A stretch of 64,000 nt of DNA, taken from assembly GCF_007004725.1 (NCBI RefSeq), contig NZ_ML660165.1, forward strand, positions 372,001 through 436,000, read 5' to 3'. Positions within the stretch are counted from its first letter, which is position 1. Every line of letters begins with the position of its first letter. Shown here in pieces: positions 8,607 through 17,201 of this stretch. Below the pieces are notes generated by a model. The model searched no databases, was not told the DNA's origin, and was given only the letters and a program-made list of their open reading frames with translations. Position numbers and translations under genes: made by a program. This DNA is from Aliikangiella coralliicola. GTDB lineage: Bacteria > Pseudomonadota > Gammaproteobacteria > Enterobacterales > Kangiellaceae.

Positions 8607-10904
8607 TTACCATCGATATTTATAACCAAGAAAAACTTGTCTCGGTTTACTTGGGCGCGCACCAAATGGTCGCCTGCTGATGATTTTGGTTTCATCTGAT
8701 AAGTTATCGACTTTTAAGTATAGACTACCAAATTTAGTAAAGTCGTATGCCGCTGAAAAATCGACAACCATTAACGAATCAGTGCTGACCCCGGACAAAG
8801 CCACATCGGTTCCAGCAGCTTCGAACATGGAATTGGTGTATCGCGCCAATAAGTTAGTTCTCCACTTAGCCGCCTCTAAACCGAAACTTATAGTCAATTG
8901 ATTTTCAGGTAAATAAGGCACTGGATCACCGGCAGTGACATTGCCCCATAATGCGAAATCAGAGCTAAATGTTTCCTGAAACTCAGCGTTCGTGTAGGTA
9001 TAAACAACCGAGAAAGGGAAATCGATCGATTTGGTGAGTCCAAAGCGATGTGCAAAACTCGCTTCTAATCCATAAACATCAACTTTACCGGCATTAAACT
9101 GTTGATCAATAATGGAAAAACAAGCTGACGAGGTCGACGCAGTGCAACTTTCTGTGAGGTTTTTAAAGTCGCTCATAAACCCAACCAGATCAACCTGTGT
9201 GTTCGGACTATGATAGCGATAACCCAATTCCAGATTAATGCTTTCCTCAATATCAATTTCTGGTGCCTGCTTTGGACTGGTAGGAATAAATCCACGATGA
9301 ACTCCCATGAACAATCCAGATTGACTGTCTAACGAATAAAACACGCTAGCGCCAGGCAACCAAACCGTGGTGCTTTTTTTCAGCCAGTCATTTTCCTGAC
9401 CCGCCAGGTTGTTTTGATAAAATGAATCGATAAACTCACCACGAATACCAAAAGTGAACTCCCACTCATCAAAATTTAAAGTGTCCTGCAAATAAACAGA
9501 CCAAACTTCAGAAAGCTCGGTGTTCGCGGTCGTTAATTCAGTGCTATTTCCGGTACTGACTAATTGACCAGACCGCATATCAAAACTGTCTTCGGTGTGG
9601 TTACGCTCAATTTCGTCTTCGTGATAACGAATGCCAATTTTCAAATCATGAGAAAGATCTGCCCAATCTAATTTCCAACGCAAATCGGATTGAACTCCCT
9701 GCGAATAAAATGAACGGTCATTAGTGCCAATAAGTAATTGCTCAAAAAGTCCTTCACTGTCTTTTTCACCAGTTAAAACCTGATAGTAAATGGCATTGAT
9801 ACCATCTTCAGGTGATTGAAGAATTTCCTGTAAACTTCGTTGTGTTGCAGGATTTCCAGATTGACGGAAGTTATTAATCTTACGCCACGCACGCTCAAAG
9901 TTATTGCGATATACACGGGTGGTCAGATCGAAACTTTTTCCTTCCAGGAAATGGTTGAATTGAAATTGTTCATGTTCCCAATCCATTTTACCTAACTGGG
10001 TTGCTGCGTAACGCCGATAAGGATTTACTGCAAAATCTGCGTCGGTCAGTCCCAGGTAAGTCTCATCAGAAACTTCATCGGCATAACCAAGCTTAACTTC
10101 AAATACCTGATCATAATCTTGACCATTCAGATCGTATCGAACTTTGGTAATAAAATCGTTTTTATCAAATCCGGTGTCAGCGCCATCTGGTAACTCTTTA
10201 AAACCATCTGTCTGGGTGTTAAGCCCTTCGAACAAGAATCCTAAATTACCTTTACTTTGCATGACATAGCCATGTGTTTTTCGGTAACCGTCACTGCCAA
10301 CAGAAAGATCAATCATACCTTCGCTGTAACCAGAAATCTGACGGGTTTGTAAGTTTAATGTTCCAGCAACCGTGTTGGGGCCGTAAAGAATTGCTGATGG
10401 GCCTTTAAATACTTCAACTGAAGTCAGGCGGCTAACCATCGGAAAATAATAGGCGGCCGGTGCAGAATAAGGTGCTGGGCCAATTAGAATACCATCTTCT
10501 AAAATATTAATTTTTTTACTACGCTCTGGTGTTACACCACGGAAACCAATATTGGGACGCAATCCATAGCCATCTTCTTGACGAATATTAATACCGGGGA
10601 CTTGTGCTAAAATTCGGTGAATATCATCATATTCAAACTTTTCCAAAGCTTCTTCATCAATGACCGTTGCTGAACCGGCTTCAGTATTTAATTTTTCACG
10701 TGCACCAATGATCAACATACGCTGATTGTAGGCATCGTCTTGTTTGTTTGCCTCATCCGCACTTATTTCATTAGTGCTCGTCTCGTTCGTGCTTGTCTTA
10801 TTCGTGCCGGCGTCACTTTGCTCTTGTGCAACACCGTTGAAGGCTACCGAAAATGCTAGCGTTAGTGCTGACAACTTAAAAGCAACTTTATTCTTGTTTA
10901 TCAT
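8607..10904 (-). CDS. TonB-dependent outer-membrane receptor, FecA-like
   Basis: 765 residues: a signal peptide (1-26, ending VAFNGVAQ), a linker with a short STNETSTNE repeat (~33-48), a plug domain (~65-190) and a 22-strand barrel ending in aromatic ..YKYRW. The plug has FecA-type signatures (FRGVTPERSKKINILEDG, then APYSAPAAYYFP), which in the family mark ferric-citrate or related iron-chelate receptors. No extended N-terminal signalling domain of the FecA/FecR type is visible, since the plug begins soon after the leader. It lies downstream of the imelysin-like gene (156 bp gap), which points to iron or another metal as the transported ligand. It is 17 kb from the siderophore genes, so whether it takes up that siderophore is open. 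Confidence 0.93.
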   Translation of the reverse strand: MINKNKVAFKLSALTLAFSVAFNGVAQEQSDAGTNKTSTNETSTNEISADEANKQDDAYNQRMLIIGAREKLNTEAGSATVIDEEALEKFEYDDIHRILAQVPGINIRQEDGYGLRPNIGFRGVTPERSKKINILEDGILIGPAPYSAPAAYYFPMVSRLTSVEVFKGPSAILYGPNTVAGTLNLQTRQISGYSEGMIDLSVGSDGYRKTHGYVMQSKGNLGFLFEGLNTQTDGFKELPDGADTGFDKNDFITKVRYDLNGQDYDQVFEVKLGYADEVSDETYLGLTDADFAVNPYRRYAATQLGKMDWEHEQFQFNHFLEGKSFDLTTRVYRNNFERAWRKINNFRQSGNPATQRSLQEILQSPEDGINAIYYQVLTGEKDSEGLFEQLLIGTNDRSFYSQGVQSDLRWKLDWADLSHDLKIGIRYHEDEIERNHTEDSFDMRSGQLVSTGNSTELTTANTELSEVWSVYLQDTLNFDEWEFTFGIRGEFIDSFYQNNLAGQENDWLKKSTTVWLPGASVFYSLDSQSGLFMGVHRGFIPTSPKQAPEIDIEESINLELGYRYHSPNTQVDLVGFMSDFKNLTESCTASTSSACFSIIDQQFNAGKVDVYGLEASFAHRFGLTKSIDFPFSVVYTYTNAEFQETFSSDFALWGNVTAGDPVPYLPENQLTISFGLEAAKWRTNLLARYTNSMFEAAGTDVALSGVSTDSLMVVDFSAAYDFTKFGSLYLKVDNLSDETKIISRRPFGARPSKPRQVFLGYKYRW

Positions 10905-11060
10905 TGTTAATTACAACCCGTCTTCAAATTATCTGTTTTGGTTAAGTTCAGATCTGTTTAACAAAACAGATTTAATTGCGCAGTTTTTTCACCCGGTATC
11001 AATAACAAAATAACGAAATTAACCGGTCGATATCCCCTGACTTTGTCATTATTCCTAGAG

Positions 11061-12338
11061 CTAATCATTATCCCCGGCAGAACTCGCCGGCAACTCTAAC
11101 GAAAGCTGGTTAATAAAATCTTCTTTTAGTTGATCAGTAATTGCCTTCACTTGTGCGTGAGTGGCCTGCACTTGTGTGGCGTCGCTTTGAATAGTATCGC
11201 TTAGGTTTTCCTGGTAGGCATCAACATTCGCAATAGCAGCATCAATGGCACCTAAAATTTCAGTTGCCGTTGTTTGGGCGCCTTCTTCAACTAGAAAATC
11301 GTCAAACCCAGTTGTATCTGATGCATTTCCGGTAGCTAATTCTCCGGTAAACAGAGCTTTCAAACTCACCAGGTTGCTGCGAATATTAGCCAAGGATTGA
11401 TTAGCAAACTGTGACTCAAGATCTTGTGGACAAATATTTTGCTGACAACTATTGTCAGAAATACCTAGCGGAACACCCAGCTTTGCATCTTTGGTGACTG
11501 AGTCAACATAAAACATTGCATCGGAAATACGATTCACTGCTTCATGAACATTAGCAAAATCACTACCGGGTTGGCTTGCCGCATTGAGCAATGACTGAGC
11601 ATACCCACCAGAGCCACTCCAACCATCTAACAGCACTTGAGTATTATCGGCGACATCTTTCGCGACTTCTGTTGCAAACTGACAGCGCCACTCGCGGCGT
11701 TGATTATCGGTCAAACTATCCCAACCGGCCGGTGCTGTCGATGCTGTGCAAGAGTGATCGAGAACCGTGTTAAAAAGTAAATATTCGAGCGCATCTAGTC
11801 CGCGGCGGGTTACGACACGTTGTTTAATATCGTAGGGAGCACCGTTAATTGTCCCTTCGTTAAAGAAGGTAACATCCTGATCCACCGCGCAGGTGTTAAC
11901 CACTGGCCATGAATATATTTTATTTCTTAGCGAACTCTGATCGGTTATCAAGGGCCCCAATTGCATCACTTCTATTTTCTGCCATTCGCTCATAGAATCT
12001 TTCCATTGATTTTGAGTGAGTAGCTTTTGGTCATCCCGTGCCTGCTCTGTGGCGTTACCTGCGTTAAAGCTTTTTTCCAGGTTGCAATATTGATCGACAG
12101 ATTGATGTAATTGAGTGGTTAGCGAACCGAAATTTTGGAAGGTTGGTGTAATCACATTGTTAGTCAGGTTGGCAACCAAAGTGCTCTCGTCAAATTCGGT
12201 AACAACACCACCACCATTACCACTACCGCCATTAAAACCCGAACCGGCGCTACTGCTTGAACTATCGCTACACGCCGACATATAGAGAACAAGTGAAACA
12301 GAAAGAGCAGTTTGCTGTAGTAAAAATCTTTTTTTCAT
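11061..12338 (-). CDS. Imelysin-like (peptidase M75 / IrpA-type) lipoprotein
   Basis: 425 residues with a lipobox (YMSAC, Cys23) followed by a Ser/Gly-rich tether (24-44). The body is helical and carries the family landmark RRGLDALEYLLF at 179-189. Imelysin-domain proteins are iron-regulated, surface or periplasmic proteins linked to iron uptake; peptidase activity is doubtful. The classical G-x-H-x-x-E motif reads G180-L-D182-A-L-E185 here, with Asp in place of His. Upstream is the DUF4856-like gene with a hairpin terminator between them; downstream is the TonB receptor. The Cys residues (~89, 150, 196) could form disulfides. Family assignment is good; the biochemical role is unproven. Confidence 0.85.
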   Translation of the reverse strand: MKKRFLLQQTALSVSLVLYMSACSDSSSSSAGSGFNGGSGNGGGVVTEFDESTLVANLTNNVITPTFQNFGSLTTQLHQSVDQYCNLEKSFNAGNATEQARDDQKLLTQNQWKDSMSEWQKIEVMQLGPLITDQSSLRNKIYSWPVVNTCAVDQDVTFFNEGTINGAPYDIKQRVVTRRGLDALEYLLFNTVLDHSCTASTAPAGWDSLTDNQRREWRCQFATEVAKDVADNTQVLLDGWSGSGGYAQSLLNAASQPGSDFANVHEAVNRISDAMFYVDSVTKDAKLGVPLGISDNSCQQNICPQDLESQFANQSLANIRSNLVSLKALFTGELATGNASDTTGFDDFLVEEGAQTTATEILGAIDAAIANVDAYQENLSDTIQSDATQVQATHAQVKAITDQLKEDFINQLSLELPASSAGDND

Positions 12339-12425
12339 AATTAATCAATTCTCAATAAGTTTGCTCAATGATCCACTCCGTAAACCAAAGACCAACAGAC
12401 CTTAAACTTCTCACTAAAAAACAAC

Positions 12426-12457
12426 AAAAGGCTAAGCATTGCGGCTTAACCTTTTTT
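12426..12457 (-). terminator. Hairpin terminator or attenuator between the two lipoprotein genes
   Basis: GGTTAAGCCGCAATGCTTAGCC on the minus strand forms an 8-9 bp stem and is followed by CCTTTTGTTGTTTTTT, a rho-independent pattern. It lies between the stop of the gene at 12503 and the start of the imelysin-like gene at 12338. It could reduce read-through, so that downstream genes are expressed at a different level or from their own promoter. Confidence 0.75.
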
Positions 12458-12502
12458 GACCATTTGAACTAGCCGGCTGTAACAAATAACAGCCATAGTC
12501 AT

Positions 12503-14218
12503 TTACCAGTTTTCAACATGCTCTTGCTCAAAACTATAAGCAGTTTGCAGTATCGCGCGAGCGGCCAACAAATCAGCTTTGTATTGAGTCAAATCCGCTT
12601 CAGGAGCTACAACTGGCGCGTCTTTCAACAAGTTGTGCAACTCAGTGTAATTAGCATCTGATAGTGGAGAAAAGCGGCTAAACTGAAGATTCAACGCAAA
12701 ACCTTTCATTTCAGACCAGTGCTTGGCAAGGTCGGCGTAATTAAATTCCGCAGTACCTAGTTTATCCAAATCAGCAATAGTGTCATTGATGTAATGAACA
12801 ACAGTTGCTGAAATTGACTTTTCCCAGTGATCAACAACAATATTACGCTGTTCGACCAAGGCTGCCATTTGTTCAGTAGTTAATTCACTACCGATATTGT
12901 CATTGATTATTTTTCGACCACTTAGCAAAGCATTAAACGCGGCACTTGTATAATCAGTAGGATTCGTTAAGGCAGCTGTGCCACGGTCTCGCTTGGCCGC
13001 GTTGGTTGAATTGCCAAGATTAACTTCAGACTTCAGGTCAAATACGCTGTCGCCGTTACTGTCATGGCGACCACTACTGTACTCTTCACGACCACCTTTT
13101 CCGGCAATTTCATCGTCAGTGTATTCAAGATAATCGCGAGCAGCACCAAAATACCCATAACCTTCGTCCCATTGATGTTCTAGCGACGTATAATCGCTGT
13201 CTGTTGCGATATTACTGACCATTAAACCTTTTCCAGCAGTGTCGTTATCAAAGTAATCATCGGCTCCCTGAGAGAATGCGACCGCACCCAATAAGAACTT
13301 TTGAATCAATTGTTTTAAATCTCGACCGTCGGTAGTTAAATAAATCGTATTTATTTCATTCCCATTAAAATCTTGTCGGATGTTTCCATCGATGAAAGCT
13401 TGTGCATTGTCACCTAACATACCAAAGTAGATTTGAACCAAACCATGCGGTGTGGTCGAGCCTGCAGCTCCCCATCCTTCAAATGCGCCATTATTCCAAT
13501 CTTTGTGCTGGCCAACGGCATCATTTCCCGCAATTTTACCAATAAGATCTTTTTGCGAACTCGACAGCTGTCGTAGCGTCGTTTGCTCTAATGTGTCAAT
13601 AAAATCAATGACGAAGGTATCTGCCCTTAAATCATAATCCTGCTCTGAAATCTCGTAGAAAGAATTGAGCTTATCGATAACAGCCTGTCGAGAAGTCAGT
13701 TCTCCAGAATTTAAGTCAGCTTGTAGCTCGCTGGAAATATATTGATTCAGCTCAGAAATTAATGCCATTCGAGTGACCTGGCCCGAATAAGAAACTGTCG
13801 AGTTTCCATCGGCGTTTTCAAACTTGTAGGTATCTAGTACATCGGTGACATTGATGGTCAACGCTTGAGTGAAGCTTAGGTTTCCGCTATCGGTTACTGT
13901 AACTGAAACACTAACTGTTGGCGTTTTCTCGAAATTTAACGAAACTTCGTCTTTTAACTTCAGGCTGGTGCCAGAAATCTCAAAATCTGCATTGGAAGTA
14001 GTAAAAGTCGCCGTATCACCAGAATCTGCGTCGGTTGCAGATAAAGTACCAACAACTGCGCCAGCGGCATTTTCTGCAACTGAATTCGCTGATATGGCAA
14101 TTGCAGTAGGTGCCGTGTTACTTGAACCACCGCCGCCTCCTCCGCCACATGCGCTAATAACCAATAAGCCAGAAGCTGTCGCGAGCGAAAGCGCCAGATT
14201 TTTATTCTTGATGTTCAT
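12503..14218 (-). CDS. DUF4856-like lipoprotein with N-terminal cadherin-like domain
   Basis: 571 residues with a lipobox (VISAC, Cys24) and a poly-Gly tether (25-31). A cadherin-like domain spans ~35-130 (SVAENAAGAVVGTLSATDAD, then TVTDSGN). The large helical C-terminal region (~135-571) starts YKFENADGNSTVSYSGQ and includes the stretch QHKDWNNGAFEGWG; from memory this fits the DUF4856 family, found next to imelysin and TonB receptor genes. Function is unknown; the neighbourhood and an upstream Fur-like box suggest an iron-responsive surface protein. The start is well placed after the AT-rich leader. It is the first gene of the minus-strand group that continues with imelysin, receptor and hydroxylase. 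Confidence 0.78.
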   Translation of the reverse strand: MNIKNKNLALSLATASGLLVISACGGGGGGGSSNTAPTAIAISANSVAENAAGAVVGTLSATDADSGDTATFTTSNADFEISGTSLKLKDEVSLNFEKTPTVSVSVTVTDSGNLSFTQALTINVTDVLDTYKFENADGNSTVSYSGQVTRMALISELNQYISSELQADLNSGELTSRQAVIDKLNSFYEISEQDYDLRADTFVIDFIDTLEQTTLRQLSSSQKDLIGKIAGNDAVGQHKDWNNGAFEGWGAAGSTTPHGLVQIYFGMLGDNAQAFIDGNIRQDFNGNEINTIYLTTDGRDLKQLIQKFLLGAVAFSQGADDYFDNDTAGKGLMVSNIATDSDYTSLEHQWDEGYGYFGAARDYLEYTDDEIAGKGGREEYSSGRHDSNGDSVFDLKSEVNLGNSTNAAKRDRGTAALTNPTDYTSAAFNALLSGRKIINDNIGSELTTEQMAALVEQRNIVVDHWEKSISATVVHYINDTIADLDKLGTAEFNYADLAKHWSEMKGFALNLQFSRFSPLSDANYTELHNLLKDAPVVAPEADLTQYKADLLAARAILQTAYSFEQEHVENW

Positions 14219-14665
14219 TTTTTTGTCCTGATCGAATATTTAGGCAATTTGGTCAAATGATAATATAAAGGCAAATGCTAATCAATCTCAATATCTAATA
14301 AAGAAGTGCTATATAGTGGCTAAGTTAAGCATCATTTGATCTAAGTCACCCCCATAAAGTCCAGCTGACCTTTCCAATCACTAATTTCGTCCTTGTTATA
14401 CAAAAACAGCATTATTGCAAATGCGACATTTTCCACATATCGGCCACATAATAATTTTCTGCTGAGATAGTCAATCATTCCCAGATTACGACATTCCTCT
14501 TTTGCGCCATTGCAAATCTACTAATACGACAATTTTTAAACCCAATTGAATTAACCGTTGCGGCAAAAAGATCAACAGATTTAGACTTTTTAGCGCGTTA
14601 ACACGCAATAGAAATTCACTAATAAAGTTGTTTATTTTTTTAATCTTGAAAGGACAGGAGGAAGC
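14219..14665. other. Divergent intergenic region
   Basis: This spacer separates the minus-strand iron group from the plus-strand gene at 14666. Apart from the Fur-like box near its left end no gene or strong structure is visible. The 3' end carries a good ribosome binding site (GGACAGGAGGAAGC) for the 14666 gene. Confidence 0.6.
14271..14289 (-). promoter_or_regulatory. Putative Fur box upstream of the DUF4856-like gene
   Basis: GCAAATGCTAATCAATCTC matches the 19-bp consensus GATAATGATAATCATTATC at 14 positions by eye. It lies 53 bp upstream of the start codon at 14218, a sensible operator distance. It supports iron control of the imelysin/receptor group. Confidence 0.5.
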
Positions 14666-15100
14666 ATGAAATTTACCATTTCTGCAATCATATTATTCGC
14701 CGCATTAGCATTTCCCACTGAATCCAAAGCAGTATTATTCTGCAAGTGGAGTGCACCACAAAATCCAACTTTTGGCTGGTTTCATAATACCGAAAGATTT
14801 GAAACCCGCGCCTTCTATGAGGTTCACAGTACCAGCCAGTGCGCTTTTCCGAAAACGGATTCCAACGGAAGATATCGATATCGTTTTTACGCCAACCCAT
14901 CACCTGGTCCCAGCAAAAAAGTCTATGTCAGTCTAAAGGACAATTCCAAATACCACGTTTACGCAACTATCGGCTTTGACAAAAGAGCCGATACTGTTAA
15001 GCAGTGCGTTAAGTATAAAAAGACTTCAGGTATTTATAAGAGCATGAAGTACTGGTTTACCCAGGATAAATGCAAGACATTCACGGTTGTCGACTCATAA
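14666..15100 (+). CDS. Small secreted basic protein of unknown function
   Basis: 144 residues with a clear signal peptide (MKFTISAIILFAALAFPTES, cleavage probably after SKA at ~23). The mature part is rich in Tyr, Lys, Phe and Thr, and has Cys at ~27, 53, 111 and 137 that could form two disulfides. No family is recognised. The start is supported by a strong AGGAGG site 7 bp upstream. The gene is closed by its own terminator at 15114, so it is probably a single transcription unit. It could be a periplasmic or extracellular beta-sandwich protein; this is only a guess from composition. Confidence 0.8.
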   Translation: MKFTISAIILFAALAFPTESKAVLFCKWSAPQNPTFGWFHNTERFETRAFYEVHSTSQCAFPKTDSNGRYRYRFYANPSPGPSKKVYVSLKDNSKYHVYATIGFDKRADTVKQCVKYKKTSGIYKSMKYWFTQDKCKTFTVVDS

Positions 15101-15113
15101 ATATCACTATTTC

Positions 15114-15164
15114 AGTCCGGTAAAGATAAGTTATTAAGATGCTCTTTACCGGACTTTTTATTTT
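15114..15164 (+). terminator. Rho-independent terminator after the 14666 gene
   Basis: AGTCCGGTAAAGA pairs with TCTTTACCGGACT (13-bp perfect stem) and is followed by TTTTTATTTT. It lies 14 bp after the stop codon and separates this gene from the TPR gene at 15189. Confidence 0.92.
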
Positions 15165-15188
15165 GCATGAAAATTAAAGGAGTTCAAT

Positions 15189-16178
15189 ATGTGCCTTAAC
15201 CAACGGGATCTTAATCAAGCAAGATCTAATCAAGAAAACCCTGATCAAGCTAACTCTAATCAACTGGACAATATTGATTCCGTTTTCAAAGTGTTACGTT
15301 TGAACTTTATTTTGTTGATTGCCTTTTTTTCGGCGCTTGTTCATTCACAAAATACTATGGAGGACTCAAATTACCAATTTGATGACAACAATGAAATTGC
15401 CATCAATCAAGAAACCAAAGTTAAGCAGTCAATCGCCAACTTCGGTCATGAACACTTCAACACCGCTTATGCCTGGGTTGAGCTTGGATGGTTTTGGGAA
15501 GCTCATGCTGAAGTGGAAAAGTCGATTACCTGTTTTAAAAAAGCATTGGCAATTCATACCAAAGCGGCGCTCTCAGATGATTTGGAAATCGCCAGAATCA
15601 ACGATTATATCGGTAATGTTTACCACGCCAACCGTCAATATCAACTTGCACTGGATTATTACCTTTTAGTGGACAAACTCTATGAGACAGATCAAAAAGT
15701 GATTGGGTTTGAAAAAGCAGACATCGCAATAAATTGGAGAAATATCGCCAGAGTATTATCAGAACTGAAACAATACGAACGAGCCCTTGAATATGCCAAA
15801 AAAGCACACGAGAGTGATCTTCAGGCATACGGCTCTGATGATTCGATGATTGCAGATAGTCTTGTTGATCTGGCGATGGTTTATAACCATTTACAACAAC
15901 ACGAAAAAGCGCTTCAGCATTTGACCATCGCAATTTCGGTAGAAGAACGTCACCTTGGTAAGCAAGATATCTTAGTCGCCGAACACAAAGTTCTTCAAGC
16001 AGACACCTTGATGCGCCTTGGCAAAAAAGAGACGGCCCTTAATATTTATCGGCTCGCGCTATCAACCTATGAGAAGGAAGTCGGGCCTGAGCACCGTTTA
16101 ATTAATCAACTAAAAAACAAAATTCGCAACATAGAAAAAGTCAATAAAAGGCATGAAAAATTAGGGCTGAATGACTAA
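15189..16178 (+). CDS. TPR-repeat protein with N-terminal membrane anchor or signal
   Basis: 329 residues. The first ~30 are a hydrophilic Asn/Gln/Asp-rich repeat (NQRDLNQARSNQ.. then NQ pairs every 5-6 residues), followed by one hydrophobic segment (LNFILLIAFFSALVHS, ~38-53) acting as an anchor or late signal peptide. The rest is tetratricopeptide repeats with the Kinesin-light-chain-like pattern (AEVEKSITCFKKALAIHTKA, YQLALDYYLLVDKLY, YERALEYAKKAHESD, HEKALQHLTIAIS), ~75-310. The start is supported by AAAGGAG 6 bp upstream. TPR arrays mediate protein-protein contacts. It resembles the TPR half of the kinase at 55341. No partner can be named. Confidence 0.85.
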   Translation: MCLNQRDLNQARSNQENPDQANSNQLDNIDSVFKVLRLNFILLIAFFSALVHSQNTMEDSNYQFDDNNEIAINQETKVKQSIANFGHEHFNTAYAWVELGWFWEAHAEVEKSITCFKKALAIHTKAALSDDLEIARINDYIGNVYHANRQYQLALDYYLLVDKLYETDQKVIGFEKADIAINWRNIARVLSELKQYERALEYAKKAHESDLQAYGSDDSMIADSLVDLAMVYNHLQQHEKALQHLTIAISVEERHLGKQDILVAEHKVLQADTLMRLGKKETALNIYRLALSTYEKEVGPEHRLINQLKNKIRNIEKVNKRHEKLGLND

Positions 16179-16284
16179 CAATATTTCAAGATTTACCAAA
16201 AACTTAAATTAAGTTGTAGTCAAAATATTCAACTGAACTTAGATATTGACTAACAGAAAAACTGTGTTTATGGAGACAACAAAA

Positions 16285-17019
16285 ATGTTCAAAAAGACTG
16301 TATCTTTAATTACTCGGAACCATTGGAGAAGTTTAGCCATTACTTTAGCGATACTACTAGCTTTCTCATTTAATAGTAATTTATCTGACTTAAATCGCGA
16401 CCTGTCAAATGCTAATACCGAACTAGAGCATCAACTTGCCCAACTGTCGGGTAACTATGAAACTGAAAAGAAACAACTTAAAAAGAGAATCCAGTTCAAC
16501 ATCGACAAACTGGTAGAAAAAGATAACGAAATAGAACGACTTAATTCAGAGCTCGAATCGCCTGTCCATAAACAACGCGTATCCCTGAAACGGGCAACCG
16601 GTGGTAGCTCAAACTCTAGCCGATACAAACAGCAGAGTGAGAACGATTCACTCGATTCATCACGGGAAAACTCATCATGGGATAATCAACCACAGCAAGC
16701 GAGACAGTTTCGCATGTTGATGGAAATGACAGAGAATATTCCGATGAATTCAGAACTAACAGATGAGTTTGAAGTGGCTTTGAATGACGCTATCCCGCAA
16801 ACATACGAAGGAAGTGAGCTAGATCTAGTTGAATGCATCGCTGCTTATTGCCGCCTGGAAGTCATCCATGACAACACCGAACTACAAAAGGCGTTTCTCG
16901 AGAACACTAACCTGCTACCTGACTGGAACTCAGAGAGTATTGTCAAAGAATTTAATGACCCGGAAGAATTTAGAACAGTTGTGTTTATCCCAGTTAGAAA
17001 TAAAGTTTTTTCCGAATGA
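16285..17019 (+). CDS. Membrane-anchored coiled-coil protein of unknown function
   Basis: 244 residues from the ATG at 16285, chosen because GGAG lies 9 bp upstream; a longer TTG-start reading from 16246 has no such site. A single transmembrane helix (~15-32, SLAITLAILLAFSF) is followed by a coiled coil (~38-95, heptads of Leu with Glu/Lys), a Ser/Asn/Gln-rich linker (~100-145) and a small C-terminal domain (~145-244) with two Cys (ECIAAYCRLEV). It reads like a type II membrane protein with a periplasmic domain, sometimes seen next to regulatory genes. No family recognised. It lies between the TPR gene and the AraC-type gene on the same strand. Confidence 0.75.
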   Translation: MFKKTVSLITRNHWRSLAITLAILLAFSFNSNLSDLNRDLSNANTELEHQLAQLSGNYETEKKQLKKRIQFNIDKLVEKDNEIERLNSELESPVHKQRVSLKRATGGSSNSSRYKQQSENDSLDSSRENSSWDNQPQQARQFRMLMEMTENIPMNSELTDEFEVALNDAIPQTYEGSELDLVECIAAYCRLEVIHDNTELQKAFLENTNLLPDWNSESIVKEFNDPEEFRTVVFIPVRNKVFSE

Positions 17020-17201
17020 ACATGACAGGAAGTTATCCCCATTTTAGAAACCGACCGCGATTGACAGGAAAAACGACAACCTTGTTTGCGAAAGCGACAT
17101 ATTGAACTTCATAGTATTGAAAAGACGGAGTTTTTTTACGACTATCTCACGGTAAAAGTAGCGAATATTTTTCAGGTATACAGCCAATAAAGGTCAGCAT
17201 C

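Noticed and set aside
13869-14231. 120-codon plus-strand frame opposite the DUF4856-like gene
   Set aside because: Antisense shadow; the Pro run is the complement of the poly-Gly tether.
15598-15933. 111-codon minus-strand frame opposite the TPR gene
   Set aside because: The TPR pattern on the plus strand is unambiguous.
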